A stretch of 64,000 nucleotides of DNA from Endomicrobium sp. (GCA_031262585.1 JAISHK010000009.1:1-64000), one strand, 5' to 3'. Numbered from the stretch's first letter, positions 9,732 to 19,966 are shown. A program made the numbers and translations. The notes: generated by a model from the letters alone, not told the origin.

Positions 9732-10688
9732 TTACTTCCTTATATTCACACTTTTACAAGCCTTTATAAGACATCCTTCTAAACATTTAAGTGTACACGT
9801 ATTATCACAAGGTTCTACATGAATTGTGACTATAGAATTTTCAAGCCTTCCAGACACTTCAAAATTTATTTCTCTTGTTATCTCATGGGATCTATAAACA
9901 GTCATTTTAGGATTAACAAGTATATGAAATTCTACAAATCTTTTATTCCCTGACTTCCTTGTTTTTAAGGCATGATAACCAACAATATCATCATTTTGAC
10001 ATATAACATTCTCTATTATACTAATTTCTTTATTGGGAAGACTTGCATCAAATAAATCTTTCGCAGATTTACTTATAAGTTTCCATGCAGTTTTTGTTAT
10101 CATAAATGCTACGACAAAAGCAGCAATAGAATCAAGCCAATAAAAAATATTTGCGTGAAATTTAAAAATATCTATAAAAGTTATTATACTTAACACAAAC
10201 ATAATTCCAATTGAAGTATAAACATCAGCTCTTAAATGCCATGCATTAGCTTCAAGTGCCACAGAATCCATTTCCTTTGCCACATAAAAAAGTTTTCTAG
10301 AGACAAAAAAATTGACTAGAACCGAAAATAACATAACCAAAATACCAACAACTGGCATATTAATAGATGAAGGATATAGAAGTTTTTTAATTGATTCGTA
10401 AACAATATAAATTGCTGCAATAAAAATAAGTAATGCTTCTATGATACCTGAAATATTTTCAAACTTACCATAACCATATGGATGAGCTTTATCCGGAGGC
10501 ATTGAAGCTTTTTTTACTGCATAATAAGCCATTAATGCTGCCAATAAGTCTACAAATGAGTGAATAGCTTCCGAAATAATAGAAATTGATCCAATAATTA
10601 TGCCTATAATAAACTTACTCAATGTTAAAGAAATGTTCGATAAGATTGAAAATTTGGCAGTTTTTACTGCAACAAGTTCTATTTGCAC
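9732..10688 (-). CDS. Cation diffusion facilitator family transporter
   Basis: Inner-membrane divalent metal cation/proton antiporter of 318 aa. The N-terminal part shows the CDF signature: SIISEAIHSFVDLLAALMAY (with the H-S-x-x-D element) and DKAHPYGYGKFENISGI. About six membrane segments lie in residues 12-205, then a cytoplasmic ferredoxin-like domain with VEFHILVNP and IVTIHVEPCD. The C-terminus carries four to five Cys in CDNTCTLKCLEGCLIKAC, possibly a metal-sensing site. The start is GTG with a purine-rich ribosome-binding site. Zn, Fe or Mn are possible substrates. Confidence 0.9.
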   Translation of the reverse strand: MQIELVAVKTAKFSILSNISLTLSKFIIGIIIGSISIISEAIHSFVDLLAALMAYYAVKKASMPPDKAHPYGYGKFENISGIIEALLIFIAAIYIVYESIKKLLYPSSINMPVVGILVMLFSVLVNFFVSRKLFYVAKEMDSVALEANAWHLRADVYTSIGIMFVLSIITFIDIFKFHANIFYWLDSIAAFVVAFMITKTAWKLISKSAKDLFDASLPNKEISIIENVICQNDDIVGYHALKTRKSGNKRFVEFHILVNPKMTVYRSHEITREINFEVSGRLENSIVTIHVEPCDNTCTLKCLEGCLIKACKSVNIRK

Positions 10689-11973
10689 TATTACTCTCTT
10701 CCTTAGTTATTTGTTTATTTATCTAGAATTCATGATAAGCTTTCATAATATTAATAGCATATTTATTATTTATTGTTTAACACCAAACGATAAATAATTT
10801 AATTTTTACATAAAAATTTGTTTCAATCATTCAATTAAACCGTCTTTCATTTTTATCTCAAATCTTTTAGTAATAAATTTGATTTATTATAACAAATTAA
10901 CAAATATAAATGTTTACAGCTTAATCAAAGCAAAAAACAACGAAATTAAATCAATTTTGTATTAATTGAAAAGAAAAAATACAATTTTTAAAAACATTTT
11001 AAATTAATTAGTTAAACGTACTTGTAAAAAGTAATAATAAAACTTACTCAATATAGACAACCTCTTCTTTACTTATTCACCTAGTATTGTAACTCAACCT
11101 CAAGGAATTTCAGCATTTTATCTAAATTATTTGCTAACACTTGTAGCTTGCTAACAAAAAATTCCATTTATTTTATTTTTTTGTTTTGTCTGTCAACATA
11201 AACATTATTATCTGTTGCTCTAGTTAATAATTTATAAAATGACTAAATACCATAAACACTAACTATAGTAACAATAGCTGATACTAGTTACTACGATTAT
11301 TTTTATTGACAATTGACATGATTTTAGCAATAATTGTTTTGTTTTCTGAAACATTATAAATAAACTTCCGATAACAATCTATTAAAAAAAAGCATTAAAT
11401 TTCGTTACTTAGTTTCAATTGTTATTATAGACCTTTGTCCAGTATTGAGTTTTTAAACATAGTTCTACCATCTTTAAAGTATTTTTTGCTTCACCTATAG
11501 ACGTAAAGTTGCCACATTATCCATTTATACAACGAATGTTGCCTTTATATTTTATTATACGATAAATTTAACCTACAACGTAAATCATACTATTTTTTTA
11601 TATACTTGTTTTGACGAATCATTTGCTTTTCTCCTAGCTAGGCATTTTCTACATTACTGGACTCTGCATAGATATTTTTTGCTGTTTTCCCCAAATTCTC
11701 AACATTCTAGGTTATTCCCATTGGATATTCTCTCATCTAAAATAAACTTTGCACTTCAACATGAAGACAACAATATATTTAAAATTGCTATTACTCATTC
11801 TTCTTAAATTTCATTCCCAATATTCATTATTTGACATAATTGAATTTTTAATACACAGTCCACTATCATTTTAACTTAAACATTATACTATTTTAAAACA
11901 TTACCTTTTTTATTCGACATACATATAAATTTTATGTTAAAATTAAAGTCATCAACGATATTAAGGAGTTTAT
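10689..11973. other. Long region without an intact gene, upstream of the NTPase gene
   Basis: About 1.28 kb with no convincing reading frame on either strand. Short coding-like fragments appear on the minus strand (for example near 11390-11720) but are broken by stops and frame changes every few dozen bases, and I could not assign them. The last 60 bases hold the predicted promoter and ribosome-binding site of the following gene. Most likely eroded former coding DNA. Confidence 0.55.
11914..11943 (+). promoter_or_regulatory. Probable promoter of the KAP-like NTPase gene
   Basis: TCGACA (11914-11919), an 18-base spacer, then TAAAAT (11938-11943) preceded by TG one base upstream, which gives an extended -10. 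An AAGGAG ribosome-binding site follows, 6-7 bases before the ATG at 11974. An intact promoter and ribosome-binding site inside eroded DNA suggest this gene is still expressed. Confidence 0.4.
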
Positions 11974-13809
11974 ATGAATAATACAATTCAAGAAGTTATA
12001 AAAGAATTTATATCTCAACCTAATAAAGATAGAGCGTTACTAATAAACGGAAAGTGGGGGAGCGGTAAAACTTTTTTCATGCAAAATAATTTGCTAGAAA
12101 AACAAATACTGTCAAAAAAAGACAAAATATTAAAAATTTATATATCTCTCAAAGGTTTAACGTCAATTGAAGAAATTGATAACACCGTAACTAATAATCT
12201 AGCATTATTACAACTTGCTAAAGATAGATATGATAAGAACTCGTGGAAATTATTTGGCAATTCAGGAAAGAATTATTTGCCAAATAACAAATTCATAACG
12301 AATTTTCAAAAAATTGTAAATTTCATATTTTTTGAACTAAAAGACTTTTCTAATTATCTTTTTATTTTTGACGATTTAGAAAGATTACCTGAACAACTTT
12401 CGTATACGGATGTTTTATTCCATATACACAGTCTGTTACTGGAAAACAAAAATGCTAACGTAATTTTTATTGTAGACACATCAAAACTATTTATTAGCGA
12501 TAATAGGAACAATGAAAATGAAAAAAAAGCTTACGAAAATGCAAAAGAAAAAGTCATAGCAAGAGAAATTGTTTTTGAACAAGATATAAAAGACATCTTT
12601 AAAGAGTATATTGATACTAGGTATGATTATATAGACAACAAAATTAAAGAATTTATTACTAGCAATGAGATAATAAAAAAAATAAGAAATAATTCAGAAA
12701 CCAGAAATATTAGACAATACAACTCCTTTTTTGATGCTTTTATTAAAATTTATCAAGCCTACCAAGAAGCAATTAAACTTATGAAAAGTTTTGAAACGTA
12801 TGAACAAAATATTTTAGATGAAATTCTTGCTTATTTGAGTTATATTTATTTGATTAAACCGAATGAGGAACCAAAAAATAATGATAAAGATTTTGAGAAA
12901 GCAATATGCATAAAGTTAAATTGGTTTTATGAACTTGGCATTAAAAATAATGTGGTTGAAAAAAATGATATATTATCATCATACAGTTTTTTAAAAAATT
13001 ATAAAGAAAACGGATTTTTAGACAAAAAATTAATGCAACAAGGAATAACAGAACGTGTTGAATATTATAAAAATGATAAAATTAAAATTATTGAGAAGCC
13101 TGAAAAATATACATATAAAGAGTTTATTGAAGCATTAAAAGATGTAAAAATCCTTATAAAAAGTATTAAAGATGTTACTAATCTTGTTAATATCTACGAA
13201 CTTTTAAAATGCCGCTTTGAGATTAACGGGTACATCAAAAAAGAAGATTTTGAACAATTTAAAAACGACATTTTTAATACTATAAAAAATCTTGTCATAA
13301 ATTCTAATGATGAATACAATTCATTACTACATAATATCAACTTACATCCTAATTGCAAAGAATTGCTAGAATTTTTCAATAAAATTGAAAAAGAGAAAGA
13401 AGATAAATTACATAAAGAAAAAGAATATCTATTAAAAGAGTGCTTTGTAAATAGTGAGAGACTTGATGAAAATTTGAAAGAATTAACAGAATACTATACC
13501 TCAAATAAAAAAGAATTTCTAGATTGTCTTAAAAACAATATTAAGTTTATAATTAAAGAACCAAATTTCTACAAATATTTGGAATATTTAACTGTACCTA
13601 TCTTAAAAAATAGTCCCAACGAAATAAAACACTTAATAAAAAATATTATAGATAATTTAATAGAAAATATTACTGAACCAACTCACACCGAAAGTATACG
13701 ATATCTTACAATGATAATTTATGCTAATTATAGCACTGATGAATATGCAAATATTGAAAAACAACTAAAATTAAAATCTCAAAAACTAATAAAAACGCAT
13801 AATTTTTAA
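11974..13809 (+). CDS. KAP-like P-loop NTPase, possible defence protein
   Basis: 611 aa. Walker A is GKWGSGKT at about residues 27-34. Walker B with the KAP-type extension is YLFIFDDLERL near 128-138, followed by a sensor-like strand NVIFIVDTSKL near 160-171. The pattern LINGKWGSGKT...FDDLER is that of KAP-family NTPases, which include the F-plasmid phage-exclusion protein PifA. No membrane segment is evident. The C-terminal two thirds are helical, charged and Lys/Glu-rich (coiled-coil-like around 465-500) and not recognised. It stands alone on the plus strand between two eroded regions, like a remaining gene of an accessory island. Function in phage defence is inference only. Confidence 0.65.
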   Translation: MNNTIQEVIKEFISQPNKDRALLINGKWGSGKTFFMQNNLLEKQILSKKDKILKIYISLKGLTSIEEIDNTVTNNLALLQLAKDRYDKNSWKLFGNSGKNYLPNNKFITNFQKIVNFIFFELKDFSNYLFIFDDLERLPEQLSYTDVLFHIHSLLLENKNANVIFIVDTSKLFISDNRNNENEKKAYENAKEKVIAREIVFEQDIKDIFKEYIDTRYDYIDNKIKEFITSNEIIKKIRNNSETRNIRQYNSFFDAFIKIYQAYQEAIKLMKSFETYEQNILDEILAYLSYIYLIKPNEEPKNNDKDFEKAICIKLNWFYELGIKNNVVEKNDILSSYSFLKNYKENGFLDKKLMQQGITERVEYYKNDKIKIIEKPEKYTYKEFIEALKDVKILIKSIKDVTNLVNIYELLKCRFEINGYIKKEDFEQFKNDIFNTIKNLVINSNDEYNSLLHNINLHPNCKELLEFFNKIEKEKEDKLHKEKEYLLKECFVNSERLDENLKELTEYYTSNKKEFLDCLKNNIKFIIKEPNFYKYLEYLTVPILKNSPNEIKHLIKNIIDNLIENITEPTHTESIRYLTMIIYANYSTDEYANIEKQLKLKSQKLIKTHNF

Positions 13810-14604
13810 TTCTAAACTTTATTTAAATTATGGTTCTACTATAAGTTAAACTAACAGCTTATTTTAAAGTTTCACGTACTGTAGCAGATTTTCTATAATT
13901 GTGTTTATCTTAATAAATATGAGAGCAATAAAATAAATAGCATTAGTTTTCATTCATATCTTTTTAAGAACGATGAAAGTTATGTGTATTTTTTGATTTC
14001 TCATGCTGTCTTTATTTTAATATCTTATTTCCCAGTAGAACCATTAAATTCCGCGGCAAAAATGCACCTAGAGAATATGATCAAGCTTTTTAAAAACTTA
14101 ACCTTAAAATTCATTTTTAAATTAACATTTTATACTTAAAAATTATAATAAGCCACAATTAACTTTTTACCTAATAAAGTGTAGATCATTTCTTTTAATC
14201 TCTCAAGTTTTTGTTCTGAAATTATATCAGCAATCATATAATAACTGTATGTTCAACATTTTTAAAATGATTCTTTAAGGATCAACATTATCAATTATCA
14301 TATGTTATCATATATAAAAAACTATCCCCACATTTAAATATCAATTTAATATGCTTTATTAATATTAACCAACCTAACAATCAAATTTTTATATATAACT
14401 TCATTTATTTTTTAAAAAAGTTATATTAATTTATAAAACTTCTAATTTACCAAATTATACACACATTCTTAAAAATCTACTATAATTAACACAACATAAA
14501 ATACTGATTTCTTAGATAAATTATCTTAAACAACACATAAATTTAACATAAGCATATAAATTTCCACAATTCTTTGTTTTTTTGATATTTGATACAATAT
14601 ATAT
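13810..14604. other. Region without an intact gene between the NTPase gene and hydE
   Basis: About 0.8 kb, very AT-rich. A plus-strand frame at 13885-14139 stays open for 84 codons (with segments such as YLFKNDESYVYFLISHAV) but has no start codon and follows a TAG, so it looks like the tail of a decayed gene. The rest shows nothing I can support. Confidence 0.5.
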
Positions 14605-15645
14605 ATGAATACTGATATTACAGTCATACTAAATAAGGGTAGTATAAAACATACACTGAATAAAAGTGAAATTTTATCCCTTCTTAAAACAAAAGATACA
14701 AATAAGCTTTTTAAAGTCGCAAATAAAATTCGCAAACTCTATGTTGGCGATGAAGTACACCTAAGAGCGCTTATAGAATTTTCAAACTATTGCCAACAAA
14801 ATTGTTTGTATTGTGGTTTAAGAAGAGACAACACCAAATTGATAAGATATCGTATGGAACCAAATAAAATAATAGATTTAGTTCAAAAGGCAAAAGATTA
14901 TGGATATAAAACAATAGTTTTACAATCTGGTCAAGATTCATATTATACTATTGAAAAAATGAAAAAAATTATTTTAGCAATTAAAAATTTAAATGTTGCA
15001 CTTACTTTAAGCATTGGCGAAAAAACTTTTGAAGAATACAGAGCCTATCGCAATGCAGGAACAGATAAATATTTATTAAAAATTGAAACTACAGATCAAA
15101 ATGTTTACAATAAGTTAAATCCTGGAATGAGTTTAAAAAATAGAAAAAACTGTATTAAAAACATAAAAAAACTTGGGTATGAAACCGGATCAGGAATAAT
15201 TGTTGGATTACCTGGACAAACACTAGAAAGCATTGTAGAAGATATTATTTACATGCAATCAATTCCAGTAGATATGGTCGGGATTGGACCTTTTATTTAT
15301 AATCCCAACACTCCTATAACATGTCCACCAAAAAATAATAATAATACTTACTTTGAATTATCACTTAAGATTATAGCTATATTACGAATATTAATACCCG
15401 ACATTAATATTCCAGCTACAACAGCAATGGAAACAGTAAAACCTAATGGTCGTTTAATTGCTCTACAAAGTGGAGCAAACGTGGTTATGCCAAATGCTAC
15501 TGAAATAAATTATAAAAAATATTATGAAATATATCCCGGGAAAATTTGTCTTAAAGATTCTCCAGAACATTGCAGATGTTGTATAGAAAGCAAAATTAAA
15601 TCTATTAAAAGATATATTTCTACAGACGTAGGGATTCCACAATAA
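14605..15645 (+). CDS. hydE: [FeFe]-hydrogenase H-cluster maturase, radical SAM enzyme HydE
   Basis: Radical-SAM enzyme needed, with HydF and HydG (not in this window), to assemble the H-cluster of [FeFe]-hydrogenase. 346 aa. The SAM-binding cluster motif CQQNCLYC (CX3CX2C) is near residue 66. HydE-type landmarks follow: LQSGQDSYY near 110, TLSIGEKT near 134, YLLKIETTD near 154, GIIVGLPGQT near 198, and PATTAMETV near 271. A C-terminal Cys cluster (HCRCC) may hold an auxiliary site. Biotin synthase and PylB are relatives, but these landmarks favour HydE. No ribosome-binding site is seen; a TACAAT box lies only about 8 bases before the ATG, so the mRNA may be nearly leaderless. Confidence 0.88.
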   Translation: MNTDITVILNKGSIKHTLNKSEILSLLKTKDTNKLFKVANKIRKLYVGDEVHLRALIEFSNYCQQNCLYCGLRRDNTKLIRYRMEPNKIIDLVQKAKDYGYKTIVLQSGQDSYYTIEKMKKIILAIKNLNVALTLSIGEKTFEEYRAYRNAGTDKYLLKIETTDQNVYNKLNPGMSLKNRKNCIKNIKKLGYETGSGIIVGLPGQTLESIVEDIIYMQSIPVDMVGIGPFIYNPNTPITCPPKNNNNTYFELSLKIIAILRILIPDINIPATTAMETVKPNGRLIALQSGANVVMPNATEINYKKYYEIYPGKICLKDSPEHCRCCIESKIKSIKRYISTDVGIPQ

Positions 15646-15677
15646 AATAAATGATAACTTCAAATAAAGAGGTGTGT

Positions 15678-16754
15678 ATGAAAATATTGGTAGGATTAAG
15701 TGGCGGTGTTGACTCTGCAGTTACAGCTTATCTATTAAAAAATCAAGGGTATGAAGTAATAGGTGCAATAATGTCTATATGGGATAATTCTATTCCCATA
15801 TCCAAAACTAAAGAATATGAAGCATGTTTAGGTCCTGAAGATGAAGATATTAAAACCACACGTAGAATAGCTGACTTTTTAAAAATCCCTCTATATATAT
15901 TAGATTGTCATAAAGAATATAAAAAAATTGTTATTGAAAATTTTAGAAATGAATACAAAGAAGGCCGCACTCCAAATCCTTGCGTATGGTGCAATACTTA
16001 TATTAAATTCGGTGTTCTTCCACAAATGACCAAAAAAATGGGTATTTCTTTTGATAAATTTGCTACAGGGCACTATGCAAACATAGAATTTAATAATTCT
16101 ATAAATTTATACCAACTAAAAAAAGCTGTAGACCAAAATAAGGATCAAACTTATTTTTTATACAGACTTTCGCAAAAAATTTTGTCAGAAACAATTTTTC
16201 CCCTTGGAAAATATTCTAAGGAACAAATAAGAACTATTGCAGAAAAAATAAAACTTCCCGTTGCCAAAAAACCAGATAGTCAAGATTTTTACTGTGGAAA
16301 TTATAATGACATCTTACAATTGCCAGTAATTACTGGCAATATTATTGATAAAAGTGGAAAAATTTTAGGAAAACACAATGGAATATGGAACTACACTATA
16401 GGCAAACGCAGAGGACTTGGACTACCTGGCGGAACAAAAAAACCACTTTACGTTACAAATATTTTAGCTAAGCAAAACGTTATAGTAATTGGAACAAAAG
16501 AAGATTTATATTCCTCTTACACTACTCTAGCAAAAGTATTATGGTGCTCTATACCAGCCCCAAAAAAACCTATTAAAGTTAAAGCTAAAATAAGGCAACA
16601 ACATAAACCTGCAAAAGCAATAGTTACTCCTCAAAAATCAGATATTGCAATAGTGGAGTTTGAAGTTCCTCAGATGTCTATTACTGCGGGACAAAGCGTC
16701 GTATTTTATAAAGATGATATTGTATTAGGTGGAGGAATAATCAAGTCAAATTAA
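15678..16754 (+). CDS. mnmA: tRNA-specific 2-thiouridylase MnmA
   Basis: Adds sulfur to U34 of Glu, Gln and Lys tRNAs. The ATG at 15678 is chosen because AGAGGTG lies 4-5 bases before it and the protein then opens with the canonical MKILVGLSGGVDSAV (PP-loop motif SGGVDS). An earlier ATG at 15651 would add nine unrelated residues. Catalytic Cys pair: NPCVWCN near residue 100 and the Cys in DFYCGNY near 207. Also present are ATGHYA, DQTYFLYRL and IGKRRGLG. 358 aa, normal length. It starts 32 bases after hydE and probably shares its transcript. Confidence 0.95.
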   Translation: MKILVGLSGGVDSAVTAYLLKNQGYEVIGAIMSIWDNSIPISKTKEYEACLGPEDEDIKTTRRIADFLKIPLYILDCHKEYKKIVIENFRNEYKEGRTPNPCVWCNTYIKFGVLPQMTKKMGISFDKFATGHYANIEFNNSINLYQLKKAVDQNKDQTYFLYRLSQKILSETIFPLGKYSKEQIRTIAEKIKLPVAKKPDSQDFYCGNYNDILQLPVITGNIIDKSGKILGKHNGIWNYTIGKRRGLGLPGGTKKPLYVTNILAKQNVIVIGTKEDLYSSYTTLAKVLWCSIPAPKKPIKVKAKIRQQHKPAKAIVTPQKSDIAIVEFEVPQMSITAGQSVVFYKDDIVLGGGIIKSN

Positions 16755-16773
16755 AATCCAAATCAAATATTTC

Positions 16774-18081
16774 TTATTTTATATATAAAAGATTAAAAAT
16801 ATAAATCACAACTACTAAACTACAAAAAACATAACGTCCAATAAAGATAATCCACTCTCTAACAATCTTAGATCTTCCACTTTGAATCTCTTTTATAACT
16901 CTTTTTGAAGGTAAGATCCAAAAAACAAAAACACCACTCATCAAAGCACAGAACGGAACTAAATGAATTTGAAGAATATCCATAAGACCATCTATATGTC
17001 CATTTGCAAGTACGCTAAAAATAGAAGATATAACAATTGTAACTATTACAGCCATTAATCTAGATGTTTTAAATTTATATATAAGAGATTCAATTATAAC
17101 CTCAAGTATACTTATAAGAGATGTAATGGCTGCAAAAAAAACAGCTATAAAAAATATTCCCATACATAATCGTCCAAATGGTATTGTTTTAAAAATATCA
17201 GGCATTGTAATAAACATGAGGGAAGGCCCAGAATTTAAATTTTTACCAAAAGAAAATACTGCAGGGATTATCGCTAAAGATGCTAAAATTGAAGCAAGAG
17301 TACTTAAAACTGCAACGTTTTTTGCAGAATATATTATATCTTCACTCTTTCTAGCGTAAGAACCATATACAATCAAAATAGATCCCATAATAGAAAGAGA
17401 ATAAAAAGATTGTCCTAAAGCTAAAATCCATGTTCTTGCATTAAAAAGCGCACTTAATTTTGATACGAAAAGAAATTTATATCCATTTATTGCTCCAGGC
17501 AAAAAAGCAACTCTAATAACTAAAAGAACAAATAAGATAAAAAAAACCGGCATCATAAATTTGTTTACTTTTTCAATTCCTTTTTCAACACCACCTATAA
17601 TTATAAAACCTGTTATTAAAAGTGTCCAGATAATCCAAAAAGAAATATTATCGCCTATAATTGCCTTAAAATAGCGAACACTATCAAAAGCAATAAAAGC
17701 TGAACCCATTATTGCGCCTACTAAAAAACGAAGAACCCATGCAACAACAATGGCATATCCAAGTGCAATAATAAAAACTACTGTCACAGGTATCCAACCA
17801 ATAAATTCTCCTGCCTTATAATAACCACAACTTATTCTTAAAGCTTTTTTAAAAGCACCTAAAGGTCCTTTACCTGTAAGTCTACCAAGAGTAATTTCAC
17901 CAATTACAGCTATTAATCCTAAAAGAAAAACACACACAATATATGAAATTAAAAACGCCGCCCCACCAAGCTCTCCAACTCTGTATGGAAATAACCAAAT
18001 ACTCCCCATTCCTATGGATGAGCCAGCAGCCGATAAAATAAACCCCCATTTTGATGAAAAGAGATCTTTAACAGAAGACAC
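16774..18081 (-). CDS. Sodium-dependent transporter, neurotransmitter:sodium symporter family
   Basis: Inner-membrane Na+-coupled amino-acid-type symporter of 435 aa with about 11 membrane helices. TM1 carries the broken-helix motif GFILSAAGSSIGMGSIWLFP followed by GGAAFLISYI, as in bacterial LeuT/MhsT homologues. ALGQSFYSLSIMGSILIVYGSY near 216 matches the TM6 region. The start is GTG after AGGGGA. It lies downstream of the P-II/amtB pair but about 100 bases from it. The transported amino acid cannot be deduced. Confidence 0.9.
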   Translation of the reverse strand: MSSVKDLFSSKWGFILSAAGSSIGMGSIWLFPYRVGELGGAAFLISYIVCVFLLGLIAVIGEITLGRLTGKGPLGAFKKALRISCGYYKAGEFIGWIPVTVVFIIALGYAIVVAWVLRFLVGAIMGSAFIAFDSVRYFKAIIGDNISFWIIWTLLITGFIIIGGVEKGIEKVNKFMMPVFFILFVLLVIRVAFLPGAINGYKFLFVSKLSALFNARTWILALGQSFYSLSIMGSILIVYGSYARKSEDIIYSAKNVAVLSTLASILASLAIIPAVFSFGKNLNSGPSLMFITMPDIFKTIPFGRLCMGIFFIAVFFAAITSLISILEVIIESLIYKFKTSRLMAVIVTIVISSIFSVLANGHIDGLMDILQIHLVPFCALMSGVFVFWILPSKRVIKEIQSGRSKIVREWIIFIGRYVFCSLVVVIYIFNLLYIK

Positions 18082-18186
18082 TTTTTTCCCCTAGCACGAA
18101 TAAATTTTTACTAGTACGAGCAGTAAATAATTATATTGAAATTATTATTAATTTAATGCTTAAATAATTTCTAACATATGCAAAAA

Positions 18187-18531
18187 TTAGTTTATCGCTT
18201 TAGTATCCATTTCTTTAGTACGCACTCTCATAACACTACGTAAATCATAACTAAATATTTTACCATCACCAGGGTTACCTGTGTAAGCAGCTTTTTGTAT
18301 TGCATCTATTGTTTTTGCTTCCCATTCTTTAGAGGATACTATAATTTCAAATTTTATTTTTGGAAGCATCGTTATACTTACCTCTGTAGCTCGTACAAGT
18401 TCTTTATAACCTTTTTGTTTTCCACAACCCATCACCTGAGAAATAGTAATCCCACTAACCTCAATTTTACTAAGAGCTTATTTTATATCTTCTAGTTTTT
18501 CTTCACGAACAATAGCTTCTATTTTTATCAT
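18187..18531 (-). pseudogene. glnB: P-II nitrogen regulatory protein, interrupted by a nonsense codon
   Basis: Read through, the frame from ATG 18529-18531 gives a full-length P-II protein of 114 codons: MIKIEAIVREEKLEDIK, stop, ALSKIEVSGITISQV, then GCGKQKGYKEL and the B-loop TGNPGDGKIF. Codon 18, normally the conserved Glu (GAA), is TAA (18478-18480). No other disruption is visible, so the lesion is probably recent. P-II proteins sense ATP/ADP and 2-oxoglutarate and control AmtB. The usual uridylylated Tyr51 is Val here, as in several non-enteric P-II groups. GGGGGGA precedes the ATG. It sits 56 bases downstream of amtB, the classic gene pair. Reinitiation at GTG or ATG near codon 33 would lose the first strand and helix. 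Confidence 0.85.
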
Positions 18532-18587
18532 AATAAGTAATCCCCCCATCTTAATTATACACTATTTTGCAGAAAATATTATACTTA

Positions 18588-19817
18588 CTAATCTAATCCT
18601 GTAAATGAAGGATATGCATTTTCACCATGCTCTGAAATATCTAAACCTATAAGTTCTTCTTTTCTTTTAACTCTAAAAGTTGTAAACATTCTTACTATTC
18701 CTGCACATAGTAAAGTTCCAACTATAACTATTATAAAAGTCACAATTATTCCTTTTATTTGCGCAATCAATTGTGTTGATTGTCCATAAATAAGACCAGG
18801 TTGTCCACCATTAATTTCAGGATTTACGAATACTCCTGTTAAAATTCCACCCCATACACCACCAAGTCCATGACAACCAAAAGCATCAAGAGCATCATCA
18901 ATTTTAAATATCTTTTTTATAATAATAATTCCACCGTAACATACAGGACTTACAGTTAAACCTATAAATAAAGCTGCCCATATATCAACAAATCCTGCAG
19001 CCGGAGTAATACCTACTAAACCCGCTATAACACCAGTACAGGCACCAATCAATGTAGTTTTTCCTTGCTTTATTGCATCTAGAAGAATCCAAGCCAACAT
19101 ACCACCACCAGCAGACACAGCTGTAGCTATAAATGCATGAGCTGCAAGTCCATCGGCTGCAAGAGCACTTCCTGCGTTAAAACCAAACCAGCCAAACCAT
19201 AAAAGTCCCGTTCCCAAGAAGACGAAAGGAATATTGTGTACTCTATAAGAAATACTCATATAATCTATTCTTTTCCCCATTAAAATCGCAAGAATTAGAC
19301 CAGTTGTACCTGAACTTATATGAACAACATCACCACCTGCAAAATCTAAAGCACCTATTTTTCCACCTATTAACCCACCACCCCATACCATATGAGCTAA
19401 GGGATAGTATACAAATACAGACCATAAAGCTATAAAGAAAAATAAAGCTTTAAATTTCATTCTACCAGCAATAGAGCCAGTTATAATAGCAGGAGTAATG
19501 AGAGCAAATGTCATTTGAAACGCTACGAAAACAAATGTAGGAATTGAACCAGTAAGAGATGCTTTTGATATACCTAACAATCCAAAATATTTAAGAGAAC
19601 CTATAAAATTATTGTTACTTTCGCTAAAAGATAATGAATAACCTATTAACATATATAAAACTACACCAAGACCCATAATAAATGCTGAATTCATCATATT
19701 ATTTACCATATTCTTTCTACGACCCAATCCTCCATAAAAAAACGCTAATCCCGGAGTCATAATAAATACTAAAGTTGTACAAACAAGAATAAAAGCTGTA
19801 TCTCCTGCATTAAACAT
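18588..19817 (-). CDS. amtB: Ammonium transporter AmtB
   Basis: Inner-membrane ammonium channel of the Amt/Mep/Rh family, 409 aa with about 11 membrane helices. Visible signatures are DTAFILVCTTLVFIMTPGLA with FFYGG at the N-terminus, AHMVWGGG near 142, DFAGGDVVHISSGTTGLILA near 158, WFGWFGFNAGSALAADG near 205 including the first pore region, and the second pore His in DAFGCHGLGGVWGGILTG near 313. GGAGGTGG lies 6 bases before the ATG. The P-II gene that should gate it lies just downstream and is broken. Confidence 0.95.
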   Translation of the reverse strand: MFNAGDTAFILVCTTLVFIMTPGLAFFYGGLGRRKNMVNNMMNSAFIMGLGVVLYMLIGYSLSFSESNNNFIGSLKYFGLLGISKASLTGSIPTFVFVAFQMTFALITPAIITGSIAGRMKFKALFFFIALWSVFVYYPLAHMVWGGGLIGGKIGALDFAGGDVVHISSGTTGLILAILMGKRIDYMSISYRVHNIPFVFLGTGLLWFGWFGFNAGSALAADGLAAHAFIATAVSAGGGMLAWILLDAIKQGKTTLIGACTGVIAGLVGITPAAGFVDIWAALFIGLTVSPVCYGGIIIIKKIFKIDDALDAFGCHGLGGVWGGILTGVFVNPEINGGQPGLIYGQSTQLIAQIKGIIVTFIIVIVGTLLCAGIVRMFTTFRVKRKEELIGLDISEHGENAYPSFTGLD

Positions 19818-19900
19818 TTTACCACCTCCAAATAAAATAATTAAAAAACATATATTTTTTATTTTTTTACTATATATTTTTAAATTTTTAACAATTCGTA

Positions 19901-19942
19901 AAATAAAAAACGCTCAAATACCATAAAATTGTATCTGAACGT
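19901..19942 (-). terminator. Terminator-like hairpin in the amtB leader
   Basis: On the minus strand a 12-bp stem (19931-19942 with 19910-19921) and a 9-base loop are followed by a T-rich run (19901-19910). Two positions are G-T pairs in this orientation but A-C mismatches in the other, so it favours minus-strand RNA. It lies between a good promoter (19967-19995) and the amtB ATG at 19817, so it would be an attenuator of amtB rather than the end of a gene. Confidence 0.55.
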
Positions 19943-19966
19943 CCAGTAATACATAATTTTAAAAAC

